Assembly (NCBI RefSeq): GCF_900091495.1
Contig: NZ_LT607413.1
Coordinates: forward strand, 6,649,001 to 6,713,000
DNA length: 64,000 nt
DNA from: Micromonospora echinospora
GTDB taxonomy: Bacteria > Actinomycetota > Actinomycetes > Mycobacteriales > Micromonosporaceae
Reading direction: 5' to 3'
Shown here: positions 1-8,683 of the stretch, piece after piece
Layout: each line of letters begins with the position of its first letter
How positions within the stretch are numbered: the first letter of the stretch is position 1
The notes under the pieces: model-generated
Told to the model about the DNA's origin: nothing
What the model saw: only the letters and a program-made list of their open reading frames with translations
Database searches by the model: none
Program-made: the position numbers and the translations under genes

Positions 1-2
1 TC

Positions 3-410
3 GACGCGGCCGGCGTCGCCGACCGGATCACGGTCCGGTGCGCCGACGCCGGGGCCCTCGACGGCATCCCGGAGCTGGCCCGCACCGACCTGGTCATCGC
101 GTTCTTCCTGCTGCACGAGATCCTCGCCGACGGCCGTCCGGCACTGGTCGGGTACCTGCGGAACCTGGCCGGCCGGCTGCCCGACGGCGCGCACCTGCTG
201 GTCGCCGAGGTCTCGCCCGACCCGGCCCGACCGGCCGGCGGTCACCTGTTCAACCCCGAGTTCACGCTGGTGCACGCGATGATGCGGCAACGGCTGATGG
301 ACGAGTCCGGCTGGCGGGAGACCTTCGCCGCCGGCGGTTTCGACCTGGTGCGCGCGGTCCACCCCCGGATGCCCGGCAGCCTGCTCATGCTGGCCCGGAA
401 GGGGGCCTGA
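3..410 (+). CDS. SAM-dependent methyltransferase, C-terminal part
   Basis: The gene enters from the left edge, so only about 135 C-terminal residues are visible. The frame is fixed by the stop at 408-410. The visible part holds the second half of a class I Rossmann methyltransferase: an acidic strand (TDLVIAFFLLHEI), then a turn and strand (PDGAHLLVAEVSPD), then a FNPEFTLVHAMM helix and a final strand ending in LLMLARK. The N-terminal SAM-binding glycine loop is outside the window. The next gene starts one base after the stop, so they are co-transcribed and probably translationally coupled. Neighbouring thioesterase and meta-cleavage-like enzymes suggest it methylates a natural-product intermediate. 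Substrate unknown; the methyltransferase assignment is fairly safe, the role is inference. Confidence 0.65.
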   Translation, partial: DAAGVADRITVRCADAGALDGIPELARTDLVIAFFLLHEILADGRPALVGYLRNLAGRLPDGAHLLVAEVSPDPARPAGGHLFNPEFTLVHAMMRQRLMDESGWRETFAAGGFDLVRAVHPRMPGSLLMLARKGA

Positions 411-411
411 G

Positions 412-1125
412 GTGACCACCGGGGACGCCGCCGCCCTGCGCGAGGCGGTCCGCGCCGCCCGCGCCGACCACCGACCCACGGTCGGCAACCGGTTCGGTAC
501 GGTGCCGCTGGCCGACGCCTACCGGATCCAGGCCGACCTGTTCGGCACACCCGTGGCGTGGAAGCTCGGCCTGCTCAGCCCCGCCAAGCAGCGGCAGATG
601 GGGCTGACCGAACCCGTCTACGGACGGGTTCCCGCGTCCCGGCTGCGCACCGGCGGAATCCGGTTGGCCGAGTTCCTCCAACCCCGGGTCGAACCGGAGC
701 TGGCGGCCGTGCTCGGCGCGGACATCCCGGCGGGAGCGTCGCCGGCACAGGCCGGGGACGCGGTCAGCCACCTGGTGCTGGCCCTCGACGTCCTGGACAG
801 CGCCTGGCGGGACTACCGGTTCTGCGCCGCCGAGGTGGTCGCCGACAACTCCTCCGGCGGCGCGGCCGTCCTGGCCGACGACCCCGTCGACGACCGTACG
901 GGGTCCCTGCGACTCACCCTGGACGGCACCACGCTGGCCGAGGGCGACCTGGCCGATCTGGCCCCGCCCGCGCCGCAGCTCGCCTGGCTGGCCGGGCAGG
1001 TCGGCGGCCTGTCCGCCGGCAGCCGGGTGCTGCTCGGCTCACCCGCCGCCTCGGTGCCGGCCCGCGCGGGCTCACTGGTGGTGCACGGCGGCGGACGCAC
1101 CCTCACCGTCGCGATCGAACCCTGA
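412..1125 (+). CDS. 2-keto-4-pentenoate hydratase / 4-oxalocrotonate decarboxylase family protein
   Basis: 237 residues, slightly shorter than the usual 260, with the fumarylacetoacetate-hydrolase fold of the MhpD/DmpH group. Visible family marks are the metal-ligand stretch around RVEPELAAVL (two glutamates), LDVLDSAWRDYRF and VADNSSGGAAVL, followed by a C-terminal sheet ending in VVHGGGRTLTV. In meta-cleavage pathways these enzymes hydrate 2-oxopent-4-enoate or decarboxylate 4-oxalocrotonate, with Mg2+. The two activities cannot be told apart by eye. GTG start, one base after the methyltransferase stop. A tautomerase and a semialdehyde-type dehydrogenase downstream fit a linked pathway. Confidence 0.8.
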   Translation: MTTGDAAALREAVRAARADHRPTVGNRFGTVPLADAYRIQADLFGTPVAWKLGLLSPAKQRQMGLTEPVYGRVPASRLRTGGIRLAEFLQPRVEPELAAVLGADIPAGASPAQAGDAVSHLVLALDVLDSAWRDYRFCAAEVVADNSSGGAAVLADDPVDDRTGSLRLTLDGTTLAEGDLADLAPPAPQLAWLAGQVGGLSAGSRVLLGSPAASVPARAGSLVVHGGGRTLTVAIEP

Positions 1126-1141
1126 CGACCGGAGGTCACCG

Positions 1142-1333
1142 ATGCCGTTCATCCAGGTCACCATGGCCGCCGGCCGGACCGCGCAGCAGAAGCGGGACCT
1201 GCTCGCCGCCCTGGCCGACGCGGTCACCGTCACCATCGGCGCCCCCCGCGAGGCGGTGCGCGCGTGGATCGTCGAGGTCGACCCGGGCGAGGTCATCGCC
1301 GGCGGCGTCATCCTCGCCGACCGGGCGTCATGA
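1142..1333 (+). CDS. 4-oxalocrotonate tautomerase family protein
   Basis: A 63-residue protein starting Met-Pro-Phe-Ile, so removal of Met exposes Pro1, the catalytic general base of the tautomerase superfamily. Length and the beta-alpha-beta layout match the small 4-OT subunits, which assemble as hexamers. The sequence continues with AAGRTAQQKRDLLAALADAV, typical of the family helix. A GGAGGT Shine-Dalgarno lies 6-12 bases upstream of the ATG. The stop overlaps the following thioesterase start in an ATGA junction. It would interconvert enol and keto dienoates alongside the hydratase/decarboxylase upstream. Confidence 0.85.
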   Translation: MPFIQVTMAAGRTAQQKRDLLAALADAVTVTIGAPREAVRAWIVEVDPGEVIAGGVILADRAS

Positions 1334-2145
1334 CCGCCGACCGCTGGTGGCAGATCCCCGTCGCCCGCCCCGACGCGCCGGTCCGGCTGATCTGTCTGCC
1401 GCACGCCGGTGGCGGACCGGCCGGCTACGCGCACTGGGCCGGACGGATCACCGGGATGGAGGTGACGCTGGTCCGGCCACCGGGCCGGGAGGCCCGCTAC
1501 GCCGAGCCCCCGTACCGGCGGATCGGTCCGCTCGTGACCGACCTCGCCACGGCGCTGCGCCCCCTGCTCGACGACCGGTACGTGCTCTACGGGCACAGCC
1601 TCGGCGCGCTGGTCGGCTACGAACTGCTCCAGCACCTCCGCGCGGCGGGCGCGCGGCTGCCGGACCGCCTGGTCGTCTCCGGCGCCGAGGCGCCGGACGT
1701 CGGCCGCCGGGCCGGTCACCTCCTGCACCGCCTGCCCGACGACGCGCTGATCGACCGGGCCGCCGAACTCGGCGGCACCCCGCCGGCCCTGCTGGCCAAC
1801 CGGGACCTCCTGCGGCTGCTGCTGCCCACCCTCCGCGCCGACCTGGAGGTCGCCGAGACCTACCGGTGGACCGCCCGGCCCACCCTGCCGGTGCCGATCC
1901 ACGCCTTCCACGGCCGACGCGACCCGCTGGTGACGAGGGAGGCGGCGGCCCGGTGGCAGGCGCACACCGACTCGACGTTCGACCTCACCACGCTGCCCGG
2001 CGGGCACTTCCTCGACCCGGCGGAGGAGTCCGCGCTGTTCGCGGCGATCGACCGGCCGGTGGCCGCCGGCGCCGGCCGGTCGCCGGCGCTCGGGGGCGGC
2101 ACCGGCTCGGGCGGCACGCTTCCCGGCCACCGGGCCGGGAGCTGA
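1330..2145 (+). CDS. Type II thioesterase (alpha/beta hydrolase)
   Basis: 271 residues counted from the ATG that overlaps the tautomerase stop; longer in-frame starts lie inside that gene. It has the type II thioesterase pattern: RLICLPHAGGGPAGY near the N terminus, the nucleophile elbow GHSLGA around residue 80, an acidic residue in HAFHGRRDPLV, and the catalytic His in LPGGHFL. Such enzymes remove aberrant acyl groups from PKS or NRPS carrier proteins, or occasionally release an intermediate. No carrier protein or synthase is in the window. Its presence is the main reason to think the left edge belongs to a biosynthetic gene cluster extending leftwards. The C terminus carries a Gly/Ala/Arg-rich tail of about 25 residues. 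Confidence 0.85.
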   Translation: MTADRWWQIPVARPDAPVRLICLPHAGGGPAGYAHWAGRITGMEVTLVRPPGREARYAEPPYRRIGPLVTDLATALRPLLDDRYVLYGHSLGALVGYELLQHLRAAGARLPDRLVVSGAEAPDVGRRAGHLLHRLPDDALIDRAAELGGTPPALLANRDLLRLLLPTLRADLEVAETYRWTARPTLPVPIHAFHGRRDPLVTREAAARWQAHTDSTFDLTTLPGGHFLDPAEESALFAAIDRPVAAGAGRSPALGGGTGSGGTLPGHRAGS

Positions 2146-2185
2146 ACACCGACCACCACCGCGTACGCCGACGGAAGGAGACATC

Positions 2186-3625
2186 GTGGCAGCCGCGTTC
2201 GTCGCGCACGTCATCGACGGGGAACTGGTCGAGTCCCTCCGGGGTGACCGGTTCGAGTCGGTGGACCCGTGGACCCGCGCGCCCTGGACCGAGGTCGCCC
2301 TCGGCGGCCACGCCGACGTCGACCGGGCCGTACGGGCGGCCCGGGTCGCGGCCGACCAGGGGCCCTGGCCACGGATGGGGCACACCGAGCGCGGTCGGCT
2401 GCTGCACCGCCTGGCCGACCTGATCGTCGCCAACGGCGACCTACTCGCGCGCACCGACAGCACCGACATGGGGCGACCGGTCAGCCAGGCCCTCGCCCGG
2501 GACGTTCCCCGGGCGGCGGCGAACTTCCGGTTCTTCGCCGACCACGCCCGGCTCACCCCGGCCGAGGCGCTCCCCTCCGACCACGGCCACCACGCCTACA
2601 CCCGCCACGAGCCGGCCGGCGTGGTCGCCGCCATCGCACCGTGGAACCTCCCGCTGATGCTCGCCTCCTGGAAGATCGTGCCTGCCCTGGCCTGGGGAAA
2701 CACGGTGGTGCTCAAGCCCGCCGAGCAGAGCCCGGCGTCGGCGACGATCCTCGCCCGGCTGGCCCTGGAGGCCGGGATACCGCCCGGGGTGCTCAACGTC
2801 GTGCACGGCTACGGGAGCGACGGCGCCGGCCAGGCGCTCACCGAACATCCGGGCATCGACCGGATCACCTTCACCGGCGAGTCGGCCACCGGACGGGCGG
2901 TCTCCACCGCCGCCGCCCGTGGCCTCGTCCCGGTCAGCCTCGAACTGGGCGGGAAGAACCCCGCGCTGGTCTTCGCGGACGCCGACCTGGACCTCGCGGT
3001 GCGGACGGCCGCCGAGGGGGCCTTCGGCAACGCCGGCCAGATGTGCCTCTCGGGCAGCCGGATCTTCGTGGCACGCGCGGTGTACGGGGAGTTCGTCGAG
3101 CGGCTGCACGCCGCCGGCCGGGCGATGACCGCCGGCGACCCCGGCGACCCGGCCACCGAGATCGGACCGCTCGCCTCGGCCGAACACCACCGCAAGGTCA
3201 GTGACCACCTGACCCGGGCCCGCGCGGACGGCTGCCGGGTGTACGGCGGGGAGGGCTCCGGCTGGCTCGTCCGGCCCGCCGTGCTCACCGGCGTGCCCCG
3301 GGACGCCCCGGTGCAGACCCGGGAGGTCTTCGGGCCGGTGGCCACGGTGACGCCGTTCGACCACGAGGAGGAGGCCGTCGGTCTCGCCAACGACACGCCC
3401 TTCGGCCTCAGCGCCACGGTGTGCACCACCGACCTGTCCCGCGCCCACCGGGTCGCCGCGCGGCTGCGCGCCGGCACCGTCTGGGTCAACTGCTTCTTCG
3501 TCCGGGACCTGCGGGCGCCCTTCGGCGGGGTCGGCGCCTCCGGCGTCGGGCGGGAGGGCGGTCTGTTCAGCCGGGACTTCTTCACCGAACCCAAGGCCGT
3601 GGTGGTCGACGTCGCCGGCCGCTGA
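2186..3625 (+). CDS. NAD(P)-dependent aldehyde dehydrogenase
   Basis: 479 residues, full length for the ALDH superfamily. Landmarks in order: PWNLPLML (cofactor/oxyanion Asn), FTGESATGRAV (Rossmann turn), LELGGKNPALVF (general-base Glu), GNAGQMCLSGSRIF (nucleophile Cys) and TREVFGPV. It most resembles 2-hydroxymuconate- or 2-aminomuconate-semialdehyde dehydrogenases and betaine-aldehyde types, but the exact aldehyde cannot be read from sequence. GTG start with GGAAGGAG placed 6-13 bases upstream. It is last in the operon, 40 bases after the thioesterase, and faces a convergent gene across a hairpin. With the tautomerase and hydratase it reconstructs part of a meta-cleavage lower pathway. Confidence 0.85.
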   Translation: MAAAFVAHVIDGELVESLRGDRFESVDPWTRAPWTEVALGGHADVDRAVRAARVAADQGPWPRMGHTERGRLLHRLADLIVANGDLLARTDSTDMGRPVSQALARDVPRAAANFRFFADHARLTPAEALPSDHGHHAYTRHEPAGVVAAIAPWNLPLMLASWKIVPALAWGNTVVLKPAEQSPASATILARLALEAGIPPGVLNVVHGYGSDGAGQALTEHPGIDRITFTGESATGRAVSTAAARGLVPVSLELGGKNPALVFADADLDLAVRTAAEGAFGNAGQMCLSGSRIFVARAVYGEFVERLHAAGRAMTAGDPGDPATEIGPLASAEHHRKVSDHLTRARADGCRVYGGEGSGWLVRPAVLTGVPRDAPVQTREVFGPVATVTPFDHEEEAVGLANDTPFGLSATVCTTDLSRAHRVAARLRAGTVWVNCFFVRDLRAPFGGVGASGVGREGGLFSRDFFTEPKAVVVDVAGR

Positions 3626-3655
3626 CCTCCCCGGCGTCCCGGCGGGACCGGGAGG
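3626..3655. terminator. Candidate bidirectional hairpin terminator
   Basis: CCTCCCCGG (3626-3634) can pair with CCGGGAGG (3648-3655), with one bulged C. It lies in the 39-base gap between convergent ends. There is no U-tract, as is common in high-GC actinomycetes. Confidence 0.5.
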
Positions 3656-3664
3656 GGCGCGGAG

Positions 3665-5497
3665 TCAGTGCGGGACGGGCCGACGGCCCGGCGGGGTGGC
3701 TGCGCGCAGGACGCGGCGCAGCAGCAGCGGAGCCGCCGCCGCCCACGCCTGGACCGAGCAGGCGTGCGGGTACGGCACCGGGACGGGATGCTCGTCGCGA
3801 CCGAACCCGGCGAACACCTCCGGCAGCCGGTACCGGTGGTGCGCGGCGGCGGCGAGCAGGCCCCGGGCGACCGTGTCCGCCTCGGCGTGCAGACCGTGGC
3901 GGGCCAGTCCGGCGACCGTGATCGCGGTGTCGTGCGGCCAGACACCGCCGGTGTGGTACGAGAGCGGGTGGTAGGCGGGCTGGCCGGCGGCGACGGTCCG
4001 GATGCCCCAGCCGCTGAAGAAGTCCGGCCCGGCCAGCCGGCGACCGACCCGGGTCGCGCGGTCGTCGTCGAGCAGCCCGGTCCAGAGCACGTGGCCGGCG
4101 TTGCTGGCCAACGCGTCGACCTGTCGGCCGTCCTCGGTGCGGGCGAGCGCCACGAAGTCGTCCCGGTCCAGCCAGAAGTCCCGGACGAAGCGGGCCCGCA
4201 GGTCGGTGGCGGCCCCGTCCAGGCGGTCGGCGTAGCCGGGGTCGCCCCAGACCCGGCGGGCGATGCCGGCGGTGCCGCGCAGCGCGGCGTACGCGTAGGC
4301 CTGCACCTCGGCCACGGCCAGCCGGCCGTGGGCCGGCTCTCCCGACCGGAAGCAGATGCCCCGGGCGGAGTCCTTCCAGCACTGGTGGACCAGGCCGGCG
4401 CCGTCCGTGCGGTAGACGAGCCAACCCAGCCGGTCCAGTCCGCCGTGGTCGAACATCCAGGTGACCGCCGCGCGGGCCGGGGTCTCCAGTTCGGCGGCGA
4501 GCGCGTCGTCGCCGGTCTCGGCCAGCAGCATCAGGAACAGTGGGGTGGCGTCCACCGTGCCGTAGTAGCGCCCGTAGGGGACGTGCCCGAAGTGGCTCAA
4601 CTCGCCCCGACGGCGTTCGTGCAGGATCTTGCCCGGTTCCTCGACCCGGGACGGGTCCACCGTCCGGCCCTGGGCGGCGGCGAGGGCACGCAGGGTGCCG
4701 GCGGCGAGCCACGGCGCGGCGGTGCGGGCGAAGGTCGCGGTGAGCAGGCTGTCACGGCCGAAGAGGGTGAGGAACCAGGGGGATCCGGCGGCGACGGTGT
4801 GCCCACCGGCGCCGTCCGGGATCACCAGCGCCGACAGGTCGGCGGCGCCCCGCGCGACGGCCCCGGCCAGCAGGGCGTCCCCGGTCGGCTCGGCGACGAC
4901 GGCCGGCGCGGCGGGCGGCACGCCGGTGGCCGCGCGGACCTCCACCGTCACGGTGACCTCGCCGCGCGGCGGCACCTCCGACGTCCAGGAGAGGCCGGCG
5001 TCGTGCACCTCGGACGGCGGGGAACCGGCCCGGAGGGTCGTCGCGCGGTGGAAGTCCGCACGTCGGTAGGTGAGACGTACCCCGTCTCCGGTGCGGCGGA
5101 CGCCACGGACCCCGGCCGGCCCGGGGTGGTCCCGGTCGGTCCGCAGCGCGAACTGGTCGGCGAAGTCGGCGGCGAAGCGGTAGGACACGGTCAGCCGGAC
5201 CGGTTCGGCCCGGTGGTTGACGATCCGGACCCGTTCGGTGAGCCGTCCGTACCGGACGGTCTGCCGGCGGAACACCGTGCAGGGCGGGTCGGTTCCCCGC
5301 CGGGTCCACGGCGCGAGCACCAGTTCGTCGCCGTTCCCGGCGAGCAGGCGGGGCCGGGTGCCGTCGACGGTGAGTTCCCAGTGGGACAGGTGCCGGGTGT
5401 CGTCGAGGAAGAGGCCGTAGGTGTCGGTGTCGGGGACGTCGCCGGAGGTGTCGGTCCGCAGCAGGGTGCCCTCGCCGAGCAGTTCCCGGACGGTCAC
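3665..5497 (-). CDS. Glycogen-debranching-enzyme-like glycosidase (GDE N-terminal domain plus (alpha/alpha)6 domain)
   Basis: About 610 residues from the GTG at 5497, whose GTGA overlaps the stop of the upstream gene. The first 200 residues match the N-terminal domain of some glycogen debranching enzymes (LLRTDTSGDVPDTDTYGLFLDDTRHLS). The rest is an (alpha/alpha)6 glycosidase-like domain with SPWFLTLFGRDSLLTATFA, HVPYGRYYGTVDATPLF, GWGIRTVA and HTGGVWPHDTAI. These proteins are annotated as amylo-alpha-1,6-glucosidases, but many sit in sugar clusters with no glycogen link. No signal peptide, so the substrate would be imported or cytosolic. It ends a four-gene operon with another glycosidase, an isomerase and an MDR dehydrogenase. 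Substrate unknown. Confidence 0.8.
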   Translation of the reverse strand: MTVRELLGEGTLLRTDTSGDVPDTDTYGLFLDDTRHLSHWELTVDGTRPRLLAGNGDELVLAPWTRRGTDPPCTVFRRQTVRYGRLTERVRIVNHRAEPVRLTVSYRFAADFADQFALRTDRDHPGPAGVRGVRRTGDGVRLTYRRADFHRATTLRAGSPPSEVHDAGLSWTSEVPPRGEVTVTVEVRAATGVPPAAPAVVAEPTGDALLAGAVARGAADLSALVIPDGAGGHTVAAGSPWFLTLFGRDSLLTATFARTAAPWLAAGTLRALAAAQGRTVDPSRVEEPGKILHERRRGELSHFGHVPYGRYYGTVDATPLFLMLLAETGDDALAAELETPARAAVTWMFDHGGLDRLGWLVYRTDGAGLVHQCWKDSARGICFRSGEPAHGRLAVAEVQAYAYAALRGTAGIARRVWGDPGYADRLDGAATDLRARFVRDFWLDRDDFVALARTEDGRQVDALASNAGHVLWTGLLDDDRATRVGRRLAGPDFFSGWGIRTVAAGQPAYHPLSYHTGGVWPHDTAITVAGLARHGLHAEADTVARGLLAAAAHHRYRLPEVFAGFGRDEHPVPVPYPHACSVQAWAAAAPLLLRRVLRAATPPGRRPVPH

Positions 5498-6765
5498 GGC
5501 GCGGTCCGCAGCAGGTCCAGGACGACCGCCGCGGTCCAACTGAAGTCGGTCGCCCCCCGTCCCTCGCCGGTGAACGGATGCAGGTACTCGCGGAAGCCGG
5601 CCTGCCGGGCGGCGGTGAGGGTGGCGTCGCGCAGCCGGCCGGCGTGGTCGAGTTCACCGTGCTGGGTCAGGCCGTGCCAGACCAGCCAGGTGGTGTTGAA
5701 CCAGCCGGGGCCGCGCCAGTACCGGTCCGGGTCGAAGGCCGGGCCGGTCAGGTCGTAACTGGGCGGCAGGGCGGTGCGCCCGAGCCGGAAGTGGTCGCCC
5801 AGCGCGGACTTCACCAGTGCCGGGGCCACCGGCAGGTCCGCCACGACCAGCGGAGTGAGGCCGGCGACGGTGCGCTGCCGGTCGAGCCGGCGCTCGTGCA
5901 CGTCGTAGGCGTGGCAGAACCCGTCGGCGAAGAGCCGGGCGACGAGGGCCGTGCCGGTGCGCTCCGCCGCCTCGCGGTGCGGTCGTGGGTCCGCGCCGAT
6001 CTCGGCGGCGATGTCGGCGAGCGCGGACTCCGACGCGGCGTACAGCGCGTTGACCATGGGGTCGAGCAGCACGAACTGCGCGTCGGCGAGGCGGTCGGCG
6101 TAGCCGGAGTCCCGGTAGTCGCCGGCCAGCCGGACGTAGCGGCCGTAGTCGGTGTCGGTCGGGCGTTCGGCGGCCTGCACGTGGTGCAGGTCGCGGCGGC
6201 GGAACCCGTGGGTCGGCGTCGGCTCCACCCGGCACAGCGCGTCGTCCCAGGCCGGGCTGTTGTCCATGCCGGACTCCCACGGGTGGACGATCGCGACGAG
6301 GTCGTCTACCCCCCGCCGGGTCGCGAGGTAGCGGTGCCAGGCCACCAGTCTCGGATACAGGCGGGGCAGGAAGCCACGACATCGGGCCTGCGCCGGGTCG
6401 GCGCGGAAGGTCAGCCACGCCGCGAGGGCGTGCACGGGTGGCTGGACGAGCCCGGAGGTGGCCACCGCGGGGCTCGCCGGGTGGTCGGTGGAGCGCCAGA
6501 AGTCCGGCCCGGGGAAGTAGCCCTCCGGTGCGGCGGCCGGGTCGAAGACGATGTGCGGCACCCGCCCGTCGGCCCACTGGGCACCGAAGAGGCTCTCCAG
6601 TTCGCGCTGGGCGCGGCGGGCCGACACGTGCCGCAGTCCGATCGCGACGAACGCCGAGTCCCAGCTCCACTGGTGCGGATAGAGGGCCCGCGAGGGCACC
6701 GTGTAGGCGCCCGTCCAGTTGGCCAGGAGCACGTCCACCGCGGCCCGGTCGAGGGTGGTGTTCAC
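5494..6765 (-). CDS. MGH1/GH63-like (alpha/alpha)6 glycoside hydrolase
   Basis: 423 residues from a GTG overlapping the preceding stop. An upstream extension lies inside the isomerase gene and is rejected. The fold signature is that of GH63-related glucosylglycerate/mannosylglycerate hydrolase-like proteins: YPHQWSWDSAFVAIGL near residue 30, VHPWESGMDNSPAWDDAL around 145, YWRGPGWFNTTWLVWHGL around 355, and FREYLHPFTGEGRGATDFSWTAAV at the end (quoted in overlapping pieces of the same region). The acidic residues in WESGMDNS and in the C-terminal ending are the likely catalytic pair by analogy. Cytoplasmic. The pairing with a GDE-like hydrolase suggests stepwise trimming of an alpha-linked glycoside. 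Specificity is not assignable by eye. Confidence 0.75.
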   Translation of the reverse strand: MNTTLDRAAVDVLLANWTGAYTVPSRALYPHQWSWDSAFVAIGLRHVSARRAQRELESLFGAQWADGRVPHIVFDPAAAPEGYFPGPDFWRSTDHPASPAVATSGLVQPPVHALAAWLTFRADPAQARCRGFLPRLYPRLVAWHRYLATRRGVDDLVAIVHPWESGMDNSPAWDDALCRVEPTPTHGFRRRDLHHVQAAERPTDTDYGRYVRLAGDYRDSGYADRLADAQFVLLDPMVNALYAASESALADIAAEIGADPRPHREAAERTGTALVARLFADGFCHAYDVHERRLDRQRTVAGLTPLVVADLPVAPALVKSALGDHFRLGRTALPPSYDLTGPAFDPDRYWRGPGWFNTTWLVWHGLTQHGELDHAGRLRDATLTAARQAGFREYLHPFTGEGRGATDFSWTAAVVLDLLRTAP

Positions 6766-7619
6766 CGCTGCCTGCGCAGGAAGGGCGGGACGGAGGCGAC
6801 CGCCGCGTCGGGCTCCCCCCGCAGTCGGCACTCGACCGCCAGGTATCCCTGGTAGCCGCTGGCGTCCAGGGCGCCCAGCACCGCCGGCCAGTCGAGGTGG
6901 CCGGCGCCGGGCTGGAACCGGTTGGAGTCGCTGACCTGCACGTGCCCGAGGTAGCCGGCGGCGGCCCGTACCGCGGCGGCGGGGTCGTCCTCCTCGATGT
7001 TCATGTGGTAGGTGTCGGCGACCACCCGGACCGCGTCGACGCCGGTCGCCTTGACCAGGTCGACCGCCTGGTCGAGCCGGTTGACCATGTGGTCCTCGTA
7101 CCGGTTGAGCGGTTCGAGGTACAGGTCGACGCCCTCGGCCGCGGCGTGCGTGCCGAGTTCGGCGAGCCCTTCGACGAGCACCTTCCGGTCCTCGGCCTCG
7201 CTGCGGGGCGGCTCGAACGGGGGCAGCCGTCGGGAGAACATGCCGTACGACGCGGGGGTCATCGCCCCCCGGCCGCCGATCTCGGCGATCACGGACAGCT
7301 GGGACTTCATCTGGTCGATGGCGTCGCGGCGCAGGTCGGGGTCGAACGCGCCGAAGAAGTGCGGCATGTCAACGCAGACGGTCGGCATGACGACGCCGTT
7401 GGCGGCGGCCCGACGCAGCTCCGGCAGCCGGTCCCGGAACGCGAACCCGGCCTTGCCGCGCAGCTCGATCGCGTCGTAGCCGGCAGCCAGGGCGAACTCC
7501 CACTTCCGTTCGAGCGTGTCGCCGGGCAGCAGTTGCTCCTGGCAGGCGATGCGGAGCGGGGTCGGGCCGTTCGTCGCCGCCGGTTCGGGGCGGGGAGCGA
7601 AGGTGGTGGGGTGGGACAT
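6762..7619 (-). CDS. Sugar phosphate isomerase/epimerase family TIM-barrel protein (hydroxypyruvate-isomerase-like)
   Basis: 285 residues from the ATG overlapping the upstream stop. It is an AP-endonuclease-2-type TIM barrel with the metal-site pattern of hydroxypyruvate isomerase-like enzymes: YLEPLNRYEDH (Glu), VVADTYHMNIEE (Asp, His), HVQVSDSNRFQPGAGHLDW (His) and AVECRL (Glu). Members isomerise or epimerise keto-sugars, or act on 3-keto glycosides. Here it lies in one operon with an MDR dehydrogenase and faces an operon holding a Gfo/Idh/MocA oxidoreductase. That set recurs in oxidative sugar and inositol catabolism. Exact reaction unknown. Confidence 0.75.
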   Translation of the reverse strand: MSHPTTFAPRPEPAATNGPTPLRIACQEQLLPGDTLERKWEFALAAGYDAIELRGKAGFAFRDRLPELRRAAANGVVMPTVCVDMPHFFGAFDPDLRRDAIDQMKSQLSVIAEIGGRGAMTPASYGMFSRRLPPFEPPRSEAEDRKVLVEGLAELGTHAAAEGVDLYLEPLNRYEDHMVNRLDQAVDLVKATGVDAVRVVADTYHMNIEEDDPAAAVRAAAGYLGHVQVSDSNRFQPGAGHLDWPAVLGALDASGYQGYLAVECRLRGEPDAAVASVPPFLRRQR

Positions 7620-8656
7620 CAGCGGAACTCCAACATCACTTGCAGCGCCTCGGCCGGACGCTGGTCGAGCAGGTCGTAGGCTTCGGCGGCGCGCTCCGCC
7701 GGGACGACGTGGCTGACCAGCGGGCCCACGTCGACGGTCTTGGCGGCGAGCTGGGCCAGGAAGACCTGTTGCAGGCGGTCCTGGCTCCACCGGGGCGCGA
7801 GGTGCGGGGGCACGCCCCCGATCTGCGAGCAGACGAGCTGTACCCGGTTGTGGTGGAACTCCTCGCCGAGGCGCAGCCCGACGCCCTCGCCCTGGTAGAA
7901 GCCGGAGGCGACGACCCGCCCGCCGACGGTGACGGATCGGACCGCCTCGTGCAGCGCGCGGTAGGAGCCGCTGATGTCGATCGCCGCGTCGGCGCCGATC
8001 CCGCCGGTCCGGTTCCGGATCTCCTCCGCCGCGCCGTCGGGGGCCAGCGCGGCGTCCGCGCCGAAGGCCAGGGCCGACTCGCGGCGGGTCGGCAGCGCGT
8101 CGACGGCGACGACGGTGGCGCCGTTGAGGACGGCGAGCCGGGTGGTGAGCAGGCCGAGCACGCCCTGTCCGAAGACGGCGACAGTCTCCCCGAGGTGGAT
8201 GTCGGTGGCGAGGACGGCGTTGAGGGCGATGGCCCCGACCCGGGCGAACGAGGCGGCCATCGGGTCCACGCCGGCCGGCACCTCGTGCCCGACGAGCCGC
8301 TCGGCGGGCAGGACCGCCTCGCTGCGGTGGCCCCAGATGCCCCAGACGTAGGTGCCGGTCCCGGGTGTCCCGGCAGGCGCGTCGGCCGCCACCTCGACGA
8401 CCTGGCCGACCTCGGAGTAGCCCCAGCCGGCGACCGGGTACTCCAGGCCCCCGGCGCCCTCGGTGAAGAGCCGGCGCTGCGGGTCCCAGATCCGGGTCAG
8501 GTAGGGGTTGGTGCCACGGTAGGCGGTCAGCTCGGTGCCGGCCGAGATGCCCGAGTAGCGGGTGCGGACCCGGACGTGTCCGGCTGGCAGCGGCGCGATC
8601 TCACGGGAGATCACCTCGACCCGTCGCGGCGCGGAGAACTGCACGACGACTTCCAC
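7619..8656 (-). CDS. MDR-family zinc-binding dehydrogenase, non-canonical catalytic site
   Basis: 345 residues from the GTG at 8656, chosen because GGAGG sits five bases upstream. An in-frame ATG at 8668 would place that GGAGG inside the gene. Medium-chain dehydrogenase layout: GroES-like N-terminal half, then a Rossmann half with VAVFGQGVLGLLTTRLAV and VVAVDALPTRRESALAFGA. The usual first zinc-site Cys is missing: the equivalent segment reads SGISAGTELTAYRG. This resembles the atypical subgroup annotated as zinc-binding alcohol dehydrogenases. First gene of the minus-strand operon, reading away from the candidate operator. Likely oxidises or reduces a sugar-derived alcohol. Confidence 0.7.
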   Translation of the reverse strand: MEVVVQFSAPRRVEVISREIAPLPAGHVRVRTRYSGISAGTELTAYRGTNPYLTRIWDPQRRLFTEGAGGLEYPVAGWGYSEVGQVVEVAADAPAGTPGTGTYVWGIWGHRSEAVLPAERLVGHEVPAGVDPMAASFARVGAIALNAVLATDIHLGETVAVFGQGVLGLLTTRLAVLNGATVVAVDALPTRRESALAFGADAALAPDGAAEEIRNRTGGIGADAAIDISGSYRALHEAVRSVTVGGRVVASGFYQGEGVGLRLGEEFHHNRVQLVCSQIGGVPPHLAPRWSQDRLQQVFLAQLAAKTVDVGPLVSHVVPAERAAEAYDLLDQRPAEALQVMLEFR

Positions 8657-8683
8657 TGACGCCTCCATTTTGCCGGTGGTGCG

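Noticed and set aside
412..1125. Assigning the enzyme specifically as 4-oxalocrotonate decarboxylase
   Set aside because: Hydratase and decarboxylase are homologous and no discriminating residue could be verified without an alignment.
3668..5758. A 696-codon plus-strand frame across the glycosidase genes
   Set aside because: Low-complexity antisense translation; the minus-strand frames show clear glycosidase motifs and GTGA couplings.
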